Notes under the pieces: generated by a model
Told to the model about the DNA's origin: nothing
The model's input: only the letters and a program-made list of their open reading frames with translations
Database searches by the model: none
Position numbers and translations under genes: made by a program
Source: Rhizobium sp. RM
GTDB lineage: Bacteria; Pseudomonadota; Alphaproteobacteria; Rhizobiales; Rhizobiaceae
Assembly (NCBI RefSeq): GCF_013390595.1
Contig: NZ_JACAWV010000008.1
Location: 558,001-622,000 of the forward strand
Length of the DNA stretch: 64,000 bases
Direction of reading: 5' to 3'
Part shown: in pieces, positions 17,389-26,556 of the stretch
How the letters are laid out: every line of letters starts with the position of its first letter
How positions within the stretch are numbered: the stretch's first letter is position 1

Positions 17389-18516
17389 ATGCCCCTGATC
17401 GACATGCCGGAATTTACCGGAGAGCTTCTCGAAGAATTTGCCGCGCGCCGCACCAGTCGCGTGAACACGCCTGTTATTCAGCCGGCAGAGCCTTTCCTTG
17501 ACATGGCTGGCGAGGATTTACGTCGCCGTATCTTCATGACGGAAAGCGAAACGGGCGAGAGCCTTTGCCTGCGGCCCGAATTCACCATTCCGGTCTGTCT
17601 GCGACATATTGAAACGGCGACCGGCACGCCGAAGCGATATTCCTATCTCGGCGAGGTGTTCCGTCAGCGTCGCGAAGGCTCGAACGAATTTTATCAGGCA
17701 GGGATCGAGGATCTCGGCGATCCGGATATTGCCGCCTCAGATGCCCGTGCCGTCAGCGATGCGACTGCCGTGTTGAAGCGACTGCTGCCCGGCCGCACTT
17801 TGACTGTTACTCTTGGAGACCAGCAGGTTTTTGAGGCCGTCGTTGCAGCGCTTGGTTTGCCGCTTGGTTGGCAAAAGCGCCTGGTACAGGCGTTTGGCGA
17901 TATGGCGCAGCTTGAGGCGCTGCTCGACAGCTTGGTGCACCCCAAACCGATGACGGGACTTGATGCACGTGTCGCCGGTCTTCTCGCCACAGGTGAAGAA
18001 AAGGTGCTGGTCGATTACATCGACAGCGTCATGCAGGAAACCGGTTATTCGACCAACGCCAGCCGCTCGCCGCAGGAAATTGCCCGCCGCCTGCGCGAAA
18101 AACTGGCGCTTGCTGCGACCCGTCTGCCGGATGAAAGCTTTGGCCTGTTGAAACAGTTCCTGTCGCTGCAGGCACCTTTGCCGGAAGCCTCGAGGACGCT
18201 CGCCGATTTTGCCGAAAAAGCGAAACTGAAACTGGATGGTGCTCTGTCTGCATTCGACAAACGCGTTGCCGCACTCGCCAATGCAGGTGTAGCACTCGAG
18301 ACGGTCACTTATCGCGCGGCATTCGGCCGCCCGCTTGATTATTATACCGGCCTCGTTTTCGAAGTGGTGGAAGCTGGCGGTGATAGTGTTCTGGCAGGCG
18401 GCGGTCGCTTTGACCGGCTGCTGACGCTTCTCGGCGCGAAAGAAAAAATACCGGCGGTTGGCTTTTCGCTATGGCTGGATCGCATCGAAGCGATACGCGG
18501 GAGTGACACGCTGTGA
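17389..18516 (+). CDS. hisZ: ATP phosphoribosyltransferase regulatory subunit
   Basis: 375 residues, a HisRS-like paralogue without tRNA charging activity that forms the active complex with the short HisG. The class II-like core is visible in [22 protein letters not shown] near 15 and [13 protein letters not shown] near 62. [18 protein letters not shown] near 310 and [13 protein letters not shown] near 335 replace the histidine signatures. It overlaps hisG by 4 bases. Confidence 0.93.
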   Translation: MPLIDMPEFTGELLEEFAARRTSRVNTPVIQPAEPFLDMAGEDLRRRIFMTESETGESLCLRPEFTIPVCLRHIETATGTPKRYSYLGEVFRQRREGSNEFYQAGIEDLGDPDIAASDARAVSDATAVLKRLLPGRTLTVTLGDQQVFEAVVAALGLPLGWQKRLVQAFGDMAQLEALLDSLVHPKPMTGLDARVAGLLATGEEKVLVDYIDSVMQETGYSTNASRSPQEIARRLREKLALAATRLPDESFGLLKQFLSLQAPLPEASRTLADFAEKAKLKLDGALSAFDKRVAALANAGVALETVTYRAAFGRPLDYYTGLVFEVVEAGGDSVLAGGGRFDRLLTLLGAKEKIPAVGFSLWLDRIEAIRGSDTL

Positions 18517-19211
18517 TTACCATTGCACTGCCCTCGAAGGGCCGCATGAAAGAAGATGCCTCCGCTGTTCTGGAGCGCGCCGGGCTGAAGGTTGCAGCGA
18601 TCGGCAACGACCGCTCCTATCGCGGCCGCGTTGAAGGTCGCGACGATATCGAGATTGCTTATCTGTCGGCTTCGGAGATCGCTCGCGAGATCGGCGCGGG
18701 TACGGTGGATTTCGGTGTGACCGGCGAAGATCTGGTGCGGGAAGGACTGACCAGTGCCGATGCGCAGGTCGAATTCTGCGCCCGCCTTGGTTTTGGTCAT
18801 GCGGATGTCGTGGTTGCTGTTCCGGAAATCTGGCTCGATGTCGATAGCATGGCCGATCTCGGTGACGTTGCCTCGGAGTTTCGTGCGCGTCATGGCCGTA
18901 GACTGGCTATTGCCACAAAATACTGGCGGCTGACGCAGCAGTTCTTTTCGCGCCAGCACGGCATTCAACTGTATCGCATCGTCGAGAGCCTTGGCGCGAC
19001 AGAAGGTGCTCCTGCTGCGGGTCAGGCGGATATCATCGTCGATATCACCTCGACCGGTTCGACGCTCAAAGCCAATCACCTGAAAATTCTCTCTGATGGC
19101 ATCATCGTTCGCTCAGAGGCCTGTTTTGTCCGGGCCCGTAAACCGGAACACGACAACAACCCGGTGATCCTCGAGGTCGCAGAACGCGTAAGGTCGGCGC
19201 TGCAGGCCTGA
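18513..19211 (+). CDS. hisG: ATP phosphoribosyltransferase, short form
   Basis: 232 residues starting with GTG at 18513, whose GTGA overlaps the hisZ stop. It catalyses the first step of histidine synthesis, joining ATP and PRPP. Family marks are [15 protein letters not shown] at the N-terminus, [12 protein letters not shown] near 66 and the PRPP loop [18 protein letters not shown] near 172. The C-terminal regulatory domain of long HisG is absent, which fits dependence on HisZ. A strong terminator ends the operon. Confidence 0.95.
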   Translation: MITIALPSKGRMKEDASAVLERAGLKVAAIGNDRSYRGRVEGRDDIEIAYLSASEIAREIGAGTVDFGVTGEDLVREGLTSADAQVEFCARLGFGHADVVVAVPEIWLDVDSMADLGDVASEFRARHGRRLAIATKYWRLTQQFFSRQHGIQLYRIVESLGATEGAPAAGQADIIVDITSTGSTLKANHLKILSDGIIVRSEACFVRARKPEHDNNPVILEVAERVRSALQA

Positions 19212-19279
19212 GATATCGGGGAGGGGGCGCGATATTCTGAAAGCAGATTCAGGTCTCGTCTTCGCGACTTTGAAACATA

Positions 19280-19311
19280 AAAAAACCGCCGGATCGCTCC
19301 GGCGGTTTTTT
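19280..19311. terminator. Bidirectional rho-independent terminator, hisG/doxX
   Basis: CCGCCGGA (19286-19293), loop TCGC, TCCGGCGG (19298-19305), flanked by an A-run before and a T-run after, so it works in both directions for the convergent hisG and DoxX genes. Confidence 0.92.
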
Positions 19312-19329
19312 GTTTAGGCTTCGCTTGTG

Positions 19330-19776
19330 TCAGGCGTGGGCAACCGCGGCGCCGCGCTTTGCATCGACCGAGTAGGCGCCAGCGCCAAAAGCGACGAGCA
19401 GAAGATAGGCACCGGCAAGCGTGATGTTCTTCATCAGCATGATGCCGTTAAGCGCGTTGATCCAGCCGAGTGCCGGGTCAGGCCAGCCAGGAACCGCAAC
19501 GGTGCCGCTGTGGAAGACGAGGCCGGTGAACACGCAGAATACGGCAAGCGCGAGTGCAGCGACCTTGGTCTGGAAACCGACCAGAATAGCGAGACCGGCG
19601 ACGAGTTCGAACAGGCCTGCAACATAGGCAAGCAGGGTCGCTGCAGGAAGACCGGCGCCGGTGATCATACCTGCTGTGCCGGACGGGTCGGTCAGCTTGC
19701 CGAAACCGGAATAGATAAAGATGAAGGAAAGCAGAATGCGGGCGATAAGAACGAGAACGTTCTGGCTGTTGGACAT
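19330..19776 (-). CDS. DoxX family inner-membrane protein
   Basis: 148 residues with four predicted membrane helices. The opening ARILLSFIFIYSGFGKLTDPSG and the glycine/alanine-rich second helix ELVAGLAILVGFQTK are typical of DoxX/YphA proteins. Members are linked with thiol/oxidative stress in some bacteria, but the role here is unknown. Its minus-strand upstream neighbour starts over 170 bp away, so it is probably monocistronic. Confidence 0.82.
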   Translation of the reverse strand: MSNSQNVLVLIARILLSFIFIYSGFGKLTDPSGTAGMITGAGLPAATLLAYVAGLFELVAGLAILVGFQTKVAALALAVFCVFTGLVFHSGTVAVPGWPDPALGWINALNGIMLMKNITLAGAYLLLVAFGAGAYSVDAKRGAAVAHA

Positions 19777-19950
19777 GGTTATCTCCAGTAATTGAGCGGC
19801 GCGTTTGCCGGGGCTGTATGGCGATGTCTGGAGATATTAATGACGCAAATAGCGCTTCGCAGAAAGATGAACAACGGAAGACAAATTGTCTTCATTGAGT
19901 GAACAATTGCCGCCCAAAAAAGCTGGCGCAGATTACTCGCCTTCCATTCT

Positions 19951-20373
19951 TCAGGCGGCGAAACGCATGTTTTCAAAACGCGGAAACAGGAAGAAGCCGG
20001 AAATCTGCCCATGCCGCCCTTCATCGAAGCCGGAGGATTCTCCCATGCAGATTACCGGCTGCTGAGCGGCAGCCGGCGTCAGCAGATTGGTGGAGAAGCA
20101 GAAGCGTGACGGTGCTGTCGATGCCTGCTCAAACAATTCCAGGACCTTTGCGTGGTGACTGCGATCGTAACAGCGAATGAGGGTCAGCAGGCCGCACTCA
20201 CCATGCGGCAACCCGTGCATGAAACATGCGTGTTCGCCGAGCATGATGACGCCACTTGAGAGGTCACTGCTCCACGCTTCGGAAATGAAAAAATTGGACA
20301 GGCTTTGGCCCATGTCGGGCTGGTTTGTTGGAAACGCGGCAAGGGCGTCGTGGCGTCTTGATATCTTGAACAA
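19951..20373 (-). CDS. Conserved-looking protein of unknown function
   Basis: 140 residues if it starts at TTG 20373, which has GGGGAG 4-9 bases upstream; the first ATG is at 20313 and has no visible ribosome site. The protein has no signal peptide or membrane segment. A mixed alpha/beta pattern (SSGVIMLGEHACFMHGL, LLTLIRCYDRSHHAKVLELF, ICMGESSGFDEGRHGQISGFFLFPRF) gives the impression of a PAS- or GAF-like sensory fold, but this is a guess. Codon pattern is like the neighbours. Confidence 0.55.
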   Translation of the reverse strand: MFKISRRHDALAAFPTNQPDMGQSLSNFFISEAWSSDLSSGVIMLGEHACFMHGLPHGECGLLTLIRCYDRSHHAKVLELFEQASTAPSRFCFSTNLLTPAAAQQPVICMGESSGFDEGRHGQISGFFLFPRFENMRFAA

Positions 20374-20853
20374 CTCGCTCCCCGCATGAATCCTGGTTCA
20401 GCTTCCGTCTGTCGGGACGTTTGACTGGGTTGAATCCGATGTCGCCGCATCCGCTTTCAGCCAATGTCTCCGTGGAGAAATATCCACGGCTCGATGGCAC
20501 CGTTGCGGTTTTTATGCGGGCTGACTTATAGTTTCTTTTTCGTATACAACAACAACTTAATCGCGAAAAAATTTAGAATAACATGTATTTTTATATCAGA
20601 TTTGCCAATTGCCATCAAAAACAATCAATATGTGACGGCATTCGATAGAAGTGAGCCGAAAATACCATGCAATGTGACGCGATTCGCGCGCTTAATGCGA
20701 GCATCACCTTCATTTAAAACAAAATGCGGTGCGTCAAGGCTCTCCATGTCTCAAAAAGAAACAATATAGAGCGCGTGTGGGTTTTACGCGGGATTTCGAC
20801 CGTCAGGGCCAGATAAAGGTCGATCGAGTTGAGCGTCCTGCTTTAGCAGACGC
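20374..20853. other. AT-rich intergenic region without a supported gene
   Basis: 480 bases between the unknown gene at 19951 and the groEL terminator. About 20525-20640 is strikingly AT-rich compared with the surroundings. On the minus strand a possible promoter for the unknown gene can be read: TTGTTG at 20550-20555 and CTATAA at 20526-20531 with an 18-base spacer. A plus-strand open frame at 20464-20769 looks non-coding. Nothing else recognisable. Confidence 0.5.
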
Positions 20854-20886
20854 AACAAAAAAAGGGCGATCCGAAGATCGCCCTTT
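20854..20886 (-). terminator. Rho-independent terminator of groESL
   Basis: AAAGGGCGATC (20861-20871), CGAA loop, GATCGCCCTTT (20876-20886); on the minus strand the stem is followed by a run of seven T from the A-rich stretch. It lies 28 bp past the groEL stop. Confidence 0.92.
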
Positions 20887-20913
20887 CTTGAGACTGTCCG
20901 GAGACAGGACTTC

Positions 20914-22554
<1,641 letters not shown>

Positions 22555-22626
22555 TCAAAACTCCTGGTTTCGAATGACCGGAACGGTATCCGGCATAAAT
22601 TTAAGGAAACGACGGGTTCGGCCAGA

Positions 22627-22923
22627 TCAGCCGATGATGCCCATGATGTCGGATTCCTTCATGATCAGAAGGTCTTCGCCATTGAGCTTGACTTCGGTGC
22701 CGGACCACTTGCCGAACAGAACGCGGTCGCCAGCCTTGACGTCGAGAGCGACAACCTTGCCGGACTCGTCACGTGCGCCAGAACCGACAGCGACGATTTC
22801 GCCTTCCTGCGGCTTTTCCTTTGCGGTATCGGGAATGATGATGCCGCCCTTGGTCTTTTCTTCGGACTCAACGCGACGAACGACAACGCGGTCGTGCAGC
22901 GGGCGGAAATTGGTGCTTGTCAT
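22627..22923 (-). CDS. groES: 10-kDa co-chaperonin GroES
   Basis: 98 residues. The N-terminal [27 protein letters not shown] includes the mobile loop, and [26 protein letters not shown] is typical of the C-terminal half. First gene of the groESL operon; its 5' region contains CIRCE and a -35/-10 pair. Confidence 0.98.
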   Translation of the reverse strand: MTSTNFRPLHDRVVVRRVESEEKTKGGIIIPDTAKEKPQEGEIVAVGSGARDESGKVVALDVKAGDRVLFGKWSGTEVKLNGEDLLIMKESDIMGIIG

Positions 22924-22978
22924 TGTCTAATCCCTCGATCAAATGACTTGGTGCGGTTTTGAACGCACATGATGGTTG

Positions 22979-23005
22979 TTAGCACTCACCTTGCTGGAGT
23001 GCCAG
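22979..23005 (-). promoter_or_regulatory. CIRCE operator (HrcA-binding)
   Basis: TTAGCACTC (22979-22987), 9-base spacer, GAGTGCCAG (22997-23005). On the minus strand it reads CTGGCACTC-N9-GAGTGCTAA, a one-arm-degenerate CIRCE typical of alphaproteobacterial groESL operons. HrcA represses from this site; it sits at or just after the predicted transcription start. Confidence 0.92.
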
Positions 23006-23013
23006 CCAAGCCG

Positions 23014-23042
23014 AGATAAGGAGGCCTTCTGTCCGAGTCAAG
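23014..23042 (-). promoter_or_regulatory. groESL promoter
   Basis: On the minus strand CTTGAC (23042-23037) and TTATCT (23019-23014) are separated by 17 bases, close to the alphaproteobacterial housekeeping consensus CTTGAC-N17-CTATAT. The expected start point, about 7 bases on, falls next to the CIRCE repeat. Confidence 0.7.
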
Positions 23043-23128
23043 GACGGCCCCCCGGAAAAATTTCCTGCCTTATGGTTAGCAGCGCTTCATGACAGAAATT
23101 TCCGCTCGCAAAAGGTGATTTGTGCTCA

Positions 23129-24250
23129 TCATTCGACAGTGTTCGAAGACCTCGCCCTGACATCTGTTGTGGTAACGGGCCGCATCTTGTGTGTCCTTGA
23201 GCGGTAAAATGGTGCTTCCACGTATTTCTGCGTCAGATAGGCGAAAGGGATGGCTGTGGCGAAGGTCAATGTTGCAAGCAGGGCAAAATAGGTCGCCTGA
23301 TCGAGCCCCTGATTGTTCAAGACATACATCCAGCCATATAGCGGGATCATGTGCAGCAGGTAGAGTGGATAGGACACCGTTCCGAGAAACGTCATGGCCG
23401 GATGTTCGAGAAAACGTGTTACGGGCCCTTTCTGACGCTTCTTGTCGCGAACCATCAGTGCGCCGCCAAAAATGAAGATCCATGCGCCCATGGCAAGATC
23501 AAACCAGCCGACGACGGCTGCGAGCGGAATGACGATCAGCGGTGAAAGCAGCGGCTGATTTTTCCAGCGCATGTTCCAGAGATAGTAGCTGGCAATGCCG
23601 AGTGCGAAGTAGATTGCGTAGTTGGCAAGAATGGCAGCATTCGGCCAGCGTTTGAGATACCAAACGGCAACAACGGTAAAAACCGTAAAGGCGATCCGCA
23701 ACGGCTTGCTTTGATGATGCAGGAACCAGAACACAATCGGCGCGATCACATAGAACTGGAACTCGGTTGAAATATTCCATGCCTGGCCGAGGAACGCGTA
23801 AGCGCCGAGCGGCAGCCAGCTATCTGGCACAACGCCATGCAGCATGGTGACATGGGCAAGGCTGTTCCACTCCCAATCCGCGAAGCTGTTGTTGAGGATG
23901 GCAATACGCCCGGCATTGCGGGCGCTCTGGAAATCGGCCTCGGTCAAGGCTTCATAGGCGATCCAGGCAAAGGCAATCGAAAGGACGAATGCAAAGATAT
24001 AGGCTGGATAAATCCGCTTCAGGCGGCGGGATATGTAAGTCGTGTAGTCTTCAGAGAGCGACGACATCATCACGAAAATCACGAAGCCGCTCATGATGCA
24101 GAAAATCTGCACCCGGATTTTTTCGTTGATGAGCGGTTTGAAGACGCCCATCGCATCAGGATCGATCCCGGCTGCCGGCAAAAGATGGACAACCACGACC
24201 CATGCCGCCAGCAGTCCACGCAAGCCTTCGAGCTGATCTATTCGCTTCAT
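23129..24250 (-). CDS. Acyltransferase 3 family membrane protein
   Basis: 373 residues with about ten membrane helices. The start RIDQLEGLRGLLAAWVVVVHL carries the acyltransferase-3 signature (conserved His at the end of helix 1), and ISRRLKRIYPAYIFAFVLS near 80 holds the R-x-x-R-x-x-P motif. Such enzymes move acetyl or other acyl groups onto surface sugars (exopolysaccharide, LPS, Nod factor). The target here is unknown and no polysaccharide genes adjoin. GGAGG sits ahead of ATG 24250. Confidence 0.82.
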   Translation of the reverse strand: MKRIDQLEGLRGLLAAWVVVVHLLPAAGIDPDAMGVFKPLINEKIRVQIFCIMSGFVIFVMMSSLSEDYTTYISRRLKRIYPAYIFAFVLSIAFAWIAYEALTEADFQSARNAGRIAILNNSFADWEWNSLAHVTMLHGVVPDSWLPLGAYAFLGQAWNISTEFQFYVIAPIVFWFLHHQSKPLRIAFTVFTVVAVWYLKRWPNAAILANYAIYFALGIASYYLWNMRWKNQPLLSPLIVIPLAAVVGWFDLAMGAWIFIFGGALMVRDKKRQKGPVTRFLEHPAMTFLGTVSYPLYLLHMIPLYGWMYVLNNQGLDQATYFALLATLTFATAIPFAYLTQKYVEAPFYRSRTHKMRPVTTTDVRARSSNTVE

Positions 24251-24441
24251 GGCTCATCCTCCATATGAGCCAGCCCCGCGCACATAAAACCATCTCGATG
24301 CCGCGATCACAACATGTTGCATTGCAAAAAATCAAAATGCGGCTCTCGCGGCAGCGCACCGTAGGTATTCTTTTTTTCTTGCCATCGCTGCCGGGCTTTG
24401 CGATGTCAGCCCTGTCTCCTTCAGCATCTGGAAAGCGTATC

Positions 24442-25290
24442 ATGGCCCATCGCATTGCAACCCTCGGCGAAATTACCGCGGAGTTTGACGTTGTTCTCTC
24501 CGACGTCTGGGGCGTTCTGCACAATGGCGTCGCGGCCTTTCCCGATGCGGCCAAAGCACTGCAAGCAGCCCGCGAGGCCGGCAAGACGGTGGTGCTGATT
24601 ACCAACTCACCGCGTCCGGCCCCCGGTGTCATTACGCAGCTGCGTGCGCTTGGTGTATCGGATGAAGCCTATGATCGGATCATCACGTCTGGCGACGTTA
24701 CGCGCGGCCTGATTGCTGAAGGCCCGGAAAAAGTGTTCCTGCTCGGTCCTGAGCGTGATCTGCCGCTGCTCGATGGTCTAACGGTTGAACGTGTCGGCGA
24801 AGCTGAGGCGCAATCGGTGGTCTGCACCGGATTTTTCGATGACGAGACGGAAACACCGGAAGATTACACCGACATGCTGAAGGGCTTTATCGCACGCAAG
24901 GTGCCAATGATTTGCGCGAACCCCGATCTGGTGGTCGAGCGCGGCGAGCGTATCATCCCCTGTGCCGGGGCGATGGCCGCCTATTACGAACAGCTTGGCG
25001 GCGAGGTCCGCATTGCCGGAAAACCGCATTCGCCGATCTATGATGCCTGCCTTGCCGCAGCCAAAGACGTTCGTGGTGATTTCGACAAGGCACGGGTGCT
25101 TGCCATTGGTGATGGCATGCCGACTGATGTGAAGGGTGCGATTTCGAGCGGTCTGGAGCTGCTCTATATCAGCGGCGGTATCCACGCCGCCGAATACACT
25201 CTGAACGGCCAGACAGATGAGGCATTGTTGAATGCCTATCTGAAAGGACAGGGTGCAGCACCCGGCTGGTGGATGCCGCGTCTGGCGTAA
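24442..25290 (+). CDS. HAD-superfamily class IIA hydrolase (TIGR01459-type)
   Basis: 282 residues from ATG 24442 (MAHRIATLGEITAEFDVV); the frame stays open to 24202 but the extra part reads across the divergent promoter region. HAD motif I is VVLSDVWGVLHNG near residue 18, motif II VLITNSPRP near 52, then the C2 cap, and motif IV AIGDGMPTDVKGAISSG near 225. It is NagD-like, with the substrate unknown. It lies 12 bp before ribF, so a role in sugar-phosphate or flavin-related metabolite dephosphorylation is possible but not shown. Confidence 0.82.
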   Translation: MAHRIATLGEITAEFDVVLSDVWGVLHNGVAAFPDAAKALQAAREAGKTVVLITNSPRPAPGVITQLRALGVSDEAYDRIITSGDVTRGLIAEGPEKVFLLGPERDLPLLDGLTVERVGEAEAQSVVCTGFFDDETETPEDYTDMLKGFIARKVPMICANPDLVVERGERIIPCAGAMAAYYEQLGGEVRIAGKPHSPIYDACLAAAKDVRGDFDKARVLAIGDGMPTDVKGAISSGLELLYISGGIHAAEYTLNGQTDEALLNAYLKGQGAAPGWWMPRLA

Positions 25291-25302
25291 GGGTGGGCTG
25301 TC

Positions 25303-26283
25303 ATGACCGTCTTTCATCGCAATGAGAAAAAAGAGCCACTGCCAGAAAATCTGCGTGGTGGCGTCATCGCCATCGGCAATTTCGACGGCGTGCATCGCGG
25401 TCATCGTGCCGTTCTGGATCGCGCGTTGGAGTTGGCGGAAGCGCGCGGTGTTCCGGCGCTTGTGTTGACATTCGAGCCGCATCCTCGTTCGGTGTTTCGT
25501 CCTGACACTCCGGTTTTCCGCCTGTCGCCAGCCCCTTTGAAGGCACGACTTCTGGAGGCGATCGGTTTCCAGTCCGTCATCGAATATCCTTTTGATCGTG
25601 AGTTTTCCGAACGGTCTGCCGACGAGTTTGTCAAATCCATCCTCGTCGACTGGCTGGGCGCCAGTGCAGTGGTGACCGGTTTTGACTTTCATTTCGGCAG
25701 GGGCCGGGAAGGTGGCCCGGCATTTTTGATGCAGGCCGGCAAACGTTATGGGTTCGACGTCACGTTGGTTGATGCCTTCCGGGATGAGGGAGCCGATGTC
25801 GTGTCGTCCAGCCGTATTCGTGATCTTCTGGCTGAGGGCGATGTCTCCAGTGCGGCGGGTCTGTTGGGATATCGCTTCACGGTCGAGGCCGAAGTCATCG
25901 GTGGTCAGAAGCTTGGTCGCACACTGGGTTTTCCGACGGCCAATATGTCGCTCCCTCCCGAAACTGAACTGAAGGCTGGCATCTATGCCGTTCGTTTCCG
26001 CCGGCCGGATGGAAGCCTTCATGATGGTGTCGCGAGCTTCGGTTATCGTCCGACGGTAACCGAAAACGGCGCTGCTCTGCTGGAAACCTATGTCTTCGAC
26101 TTTTCCGGCGATCTCTATGGTGAAGTCTGTTCAGTGTCTTTTTTCGGCCATTTGCGCGACGAACTGAAGTTTGAAGGTCTGGAGCCACTCGTAGCCCAGA
26201 TCAGGCAAGACGAGGAAGAAGCGAGAGCGCTGCTCGCGGGCGTTCGGCCTTTAACCGAGTTGGACGCGAAAATAGCCTTTTGA
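25303..26283 (+). CDS. ribF: Bifunctional riboflavin kinase/FAD synthetase
   Basis: 326 residues. The N-terminal nucleotidyltransferase domain has AIGNFDGVHRGHRAVL near residue 25 and the HFGRGREGG region near 130. The C-terminal riboflavin kinase domain begins near 185 (GRTLGFPTANMSLP is its ATP/Mg signature) and has the catalytic Glu in LLETYVFDFSGDLYGE near 265. It converts riboflavin to FMN and then FAD. It probably shares a message with the HAD gene upstream. Confidence 0.95.
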   Translation: MTVFHRNEKKEPLPENLRGGVIAIGNFDGVHRGHRAVLDRALELAEARGVPALVLTFEPHPRSVFRPDTPVFRLSPAPLKARLLEAIGFQSVIEYPFDREFSERSADEFVKSILVDWLGASAVVTGFDFHFGRGREGGPAFLMQAGKRYGFDVTLVDAFRDEGADVVSSSRIRDLLAEGDVSSAAGLLGYRFTVEAEVIGGQKLGRTLGFPTANMSLPPETELKAGIYAVRFRRPDGSLHDGVASFGYRPTVTENGAALLETYVFDFSGDLYGEVCSVSFFGHLRDELKFEGLEPLVAQIRQDEEEARALLAGVRPLTELDAKIAF

Positions 26284-26425
26284 CGTAGCAATTGCATGAT
26301 TTGTCGGCGGCTGCGTCATACAAAGCCATGCAACATCATACAAACAACTTCCTTTTTGCCCGGAAAGGTCTTAAACAACCGGTCATGCACCAATATCGGT
26401 CGACGTTCATATCCCGAATTATTGG

Positions 26426-26469
26426 CCCGGCCTTCCGCCCGCTCTGAGAGCCGGAAGGTCCGGGATTTT
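26426..26469 (+). terminator. Long hairpin with T-tract between ribF and ileS
   Basis: CCCGGCCTTCCG (26426-26437) pairs with CGGAAGGTCCGGG (26452-26464) with one bulged base, and an inner GCTCT/AGAGC helix extends the stem; ATTTT follows. It fits an intrinsic terminator after ribF or an attenuator in the ileS leader, 88 bases before the ileS start. Confidence 0.65.
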
Positions 26470-26488
26470 GGTGCTTGTCAAAAGCACC
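26470..26488 (+). other. Second hairpin of ileS leader
   Basis: GGTGCTT (26470-26476) and AAGCACC (26482-26488) form a perfect 7-bp stem with a 5-base loop directly after the first hairpin. Confidence 0.5.
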
Positions 26489-26516
26489 CTCCGTTTTGCC
26501 CTCTTTGTAGTTAAGA

Positions 26517-26540
26517 CGGCGCGGCCCTTCGGGGGCGCCG
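26517..26540 (+). other. Third hairpin of ileS leader, 16 bases before the start codon
   Basis: CGGCGC (26517-26522) pairs with GCGCCG (26535-26540) and an inner CCC-TTC-GGG helix closes it. It occupies the place where a ribosome-binding site would be expected; no good Shine-Dalgarno sequence is seen for ileS. Confidence 0.5.
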
Positions 26541-26556
26541 CGACAATGGTACGATC

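Noticed and set aside
20464..20769. Plus-strand frame of 101 codons in the AT-rich gap
   Set aside because: No ribosome site, composition unlike the neighbours and no recognisable motif; the AT-rich part is better read as promoter DNA.
26284..26556. T-box riboswitch before ileS
   Set aside because: No T-box sequence or specifier loop can be seen; the structured leader is reported as hairpins only.
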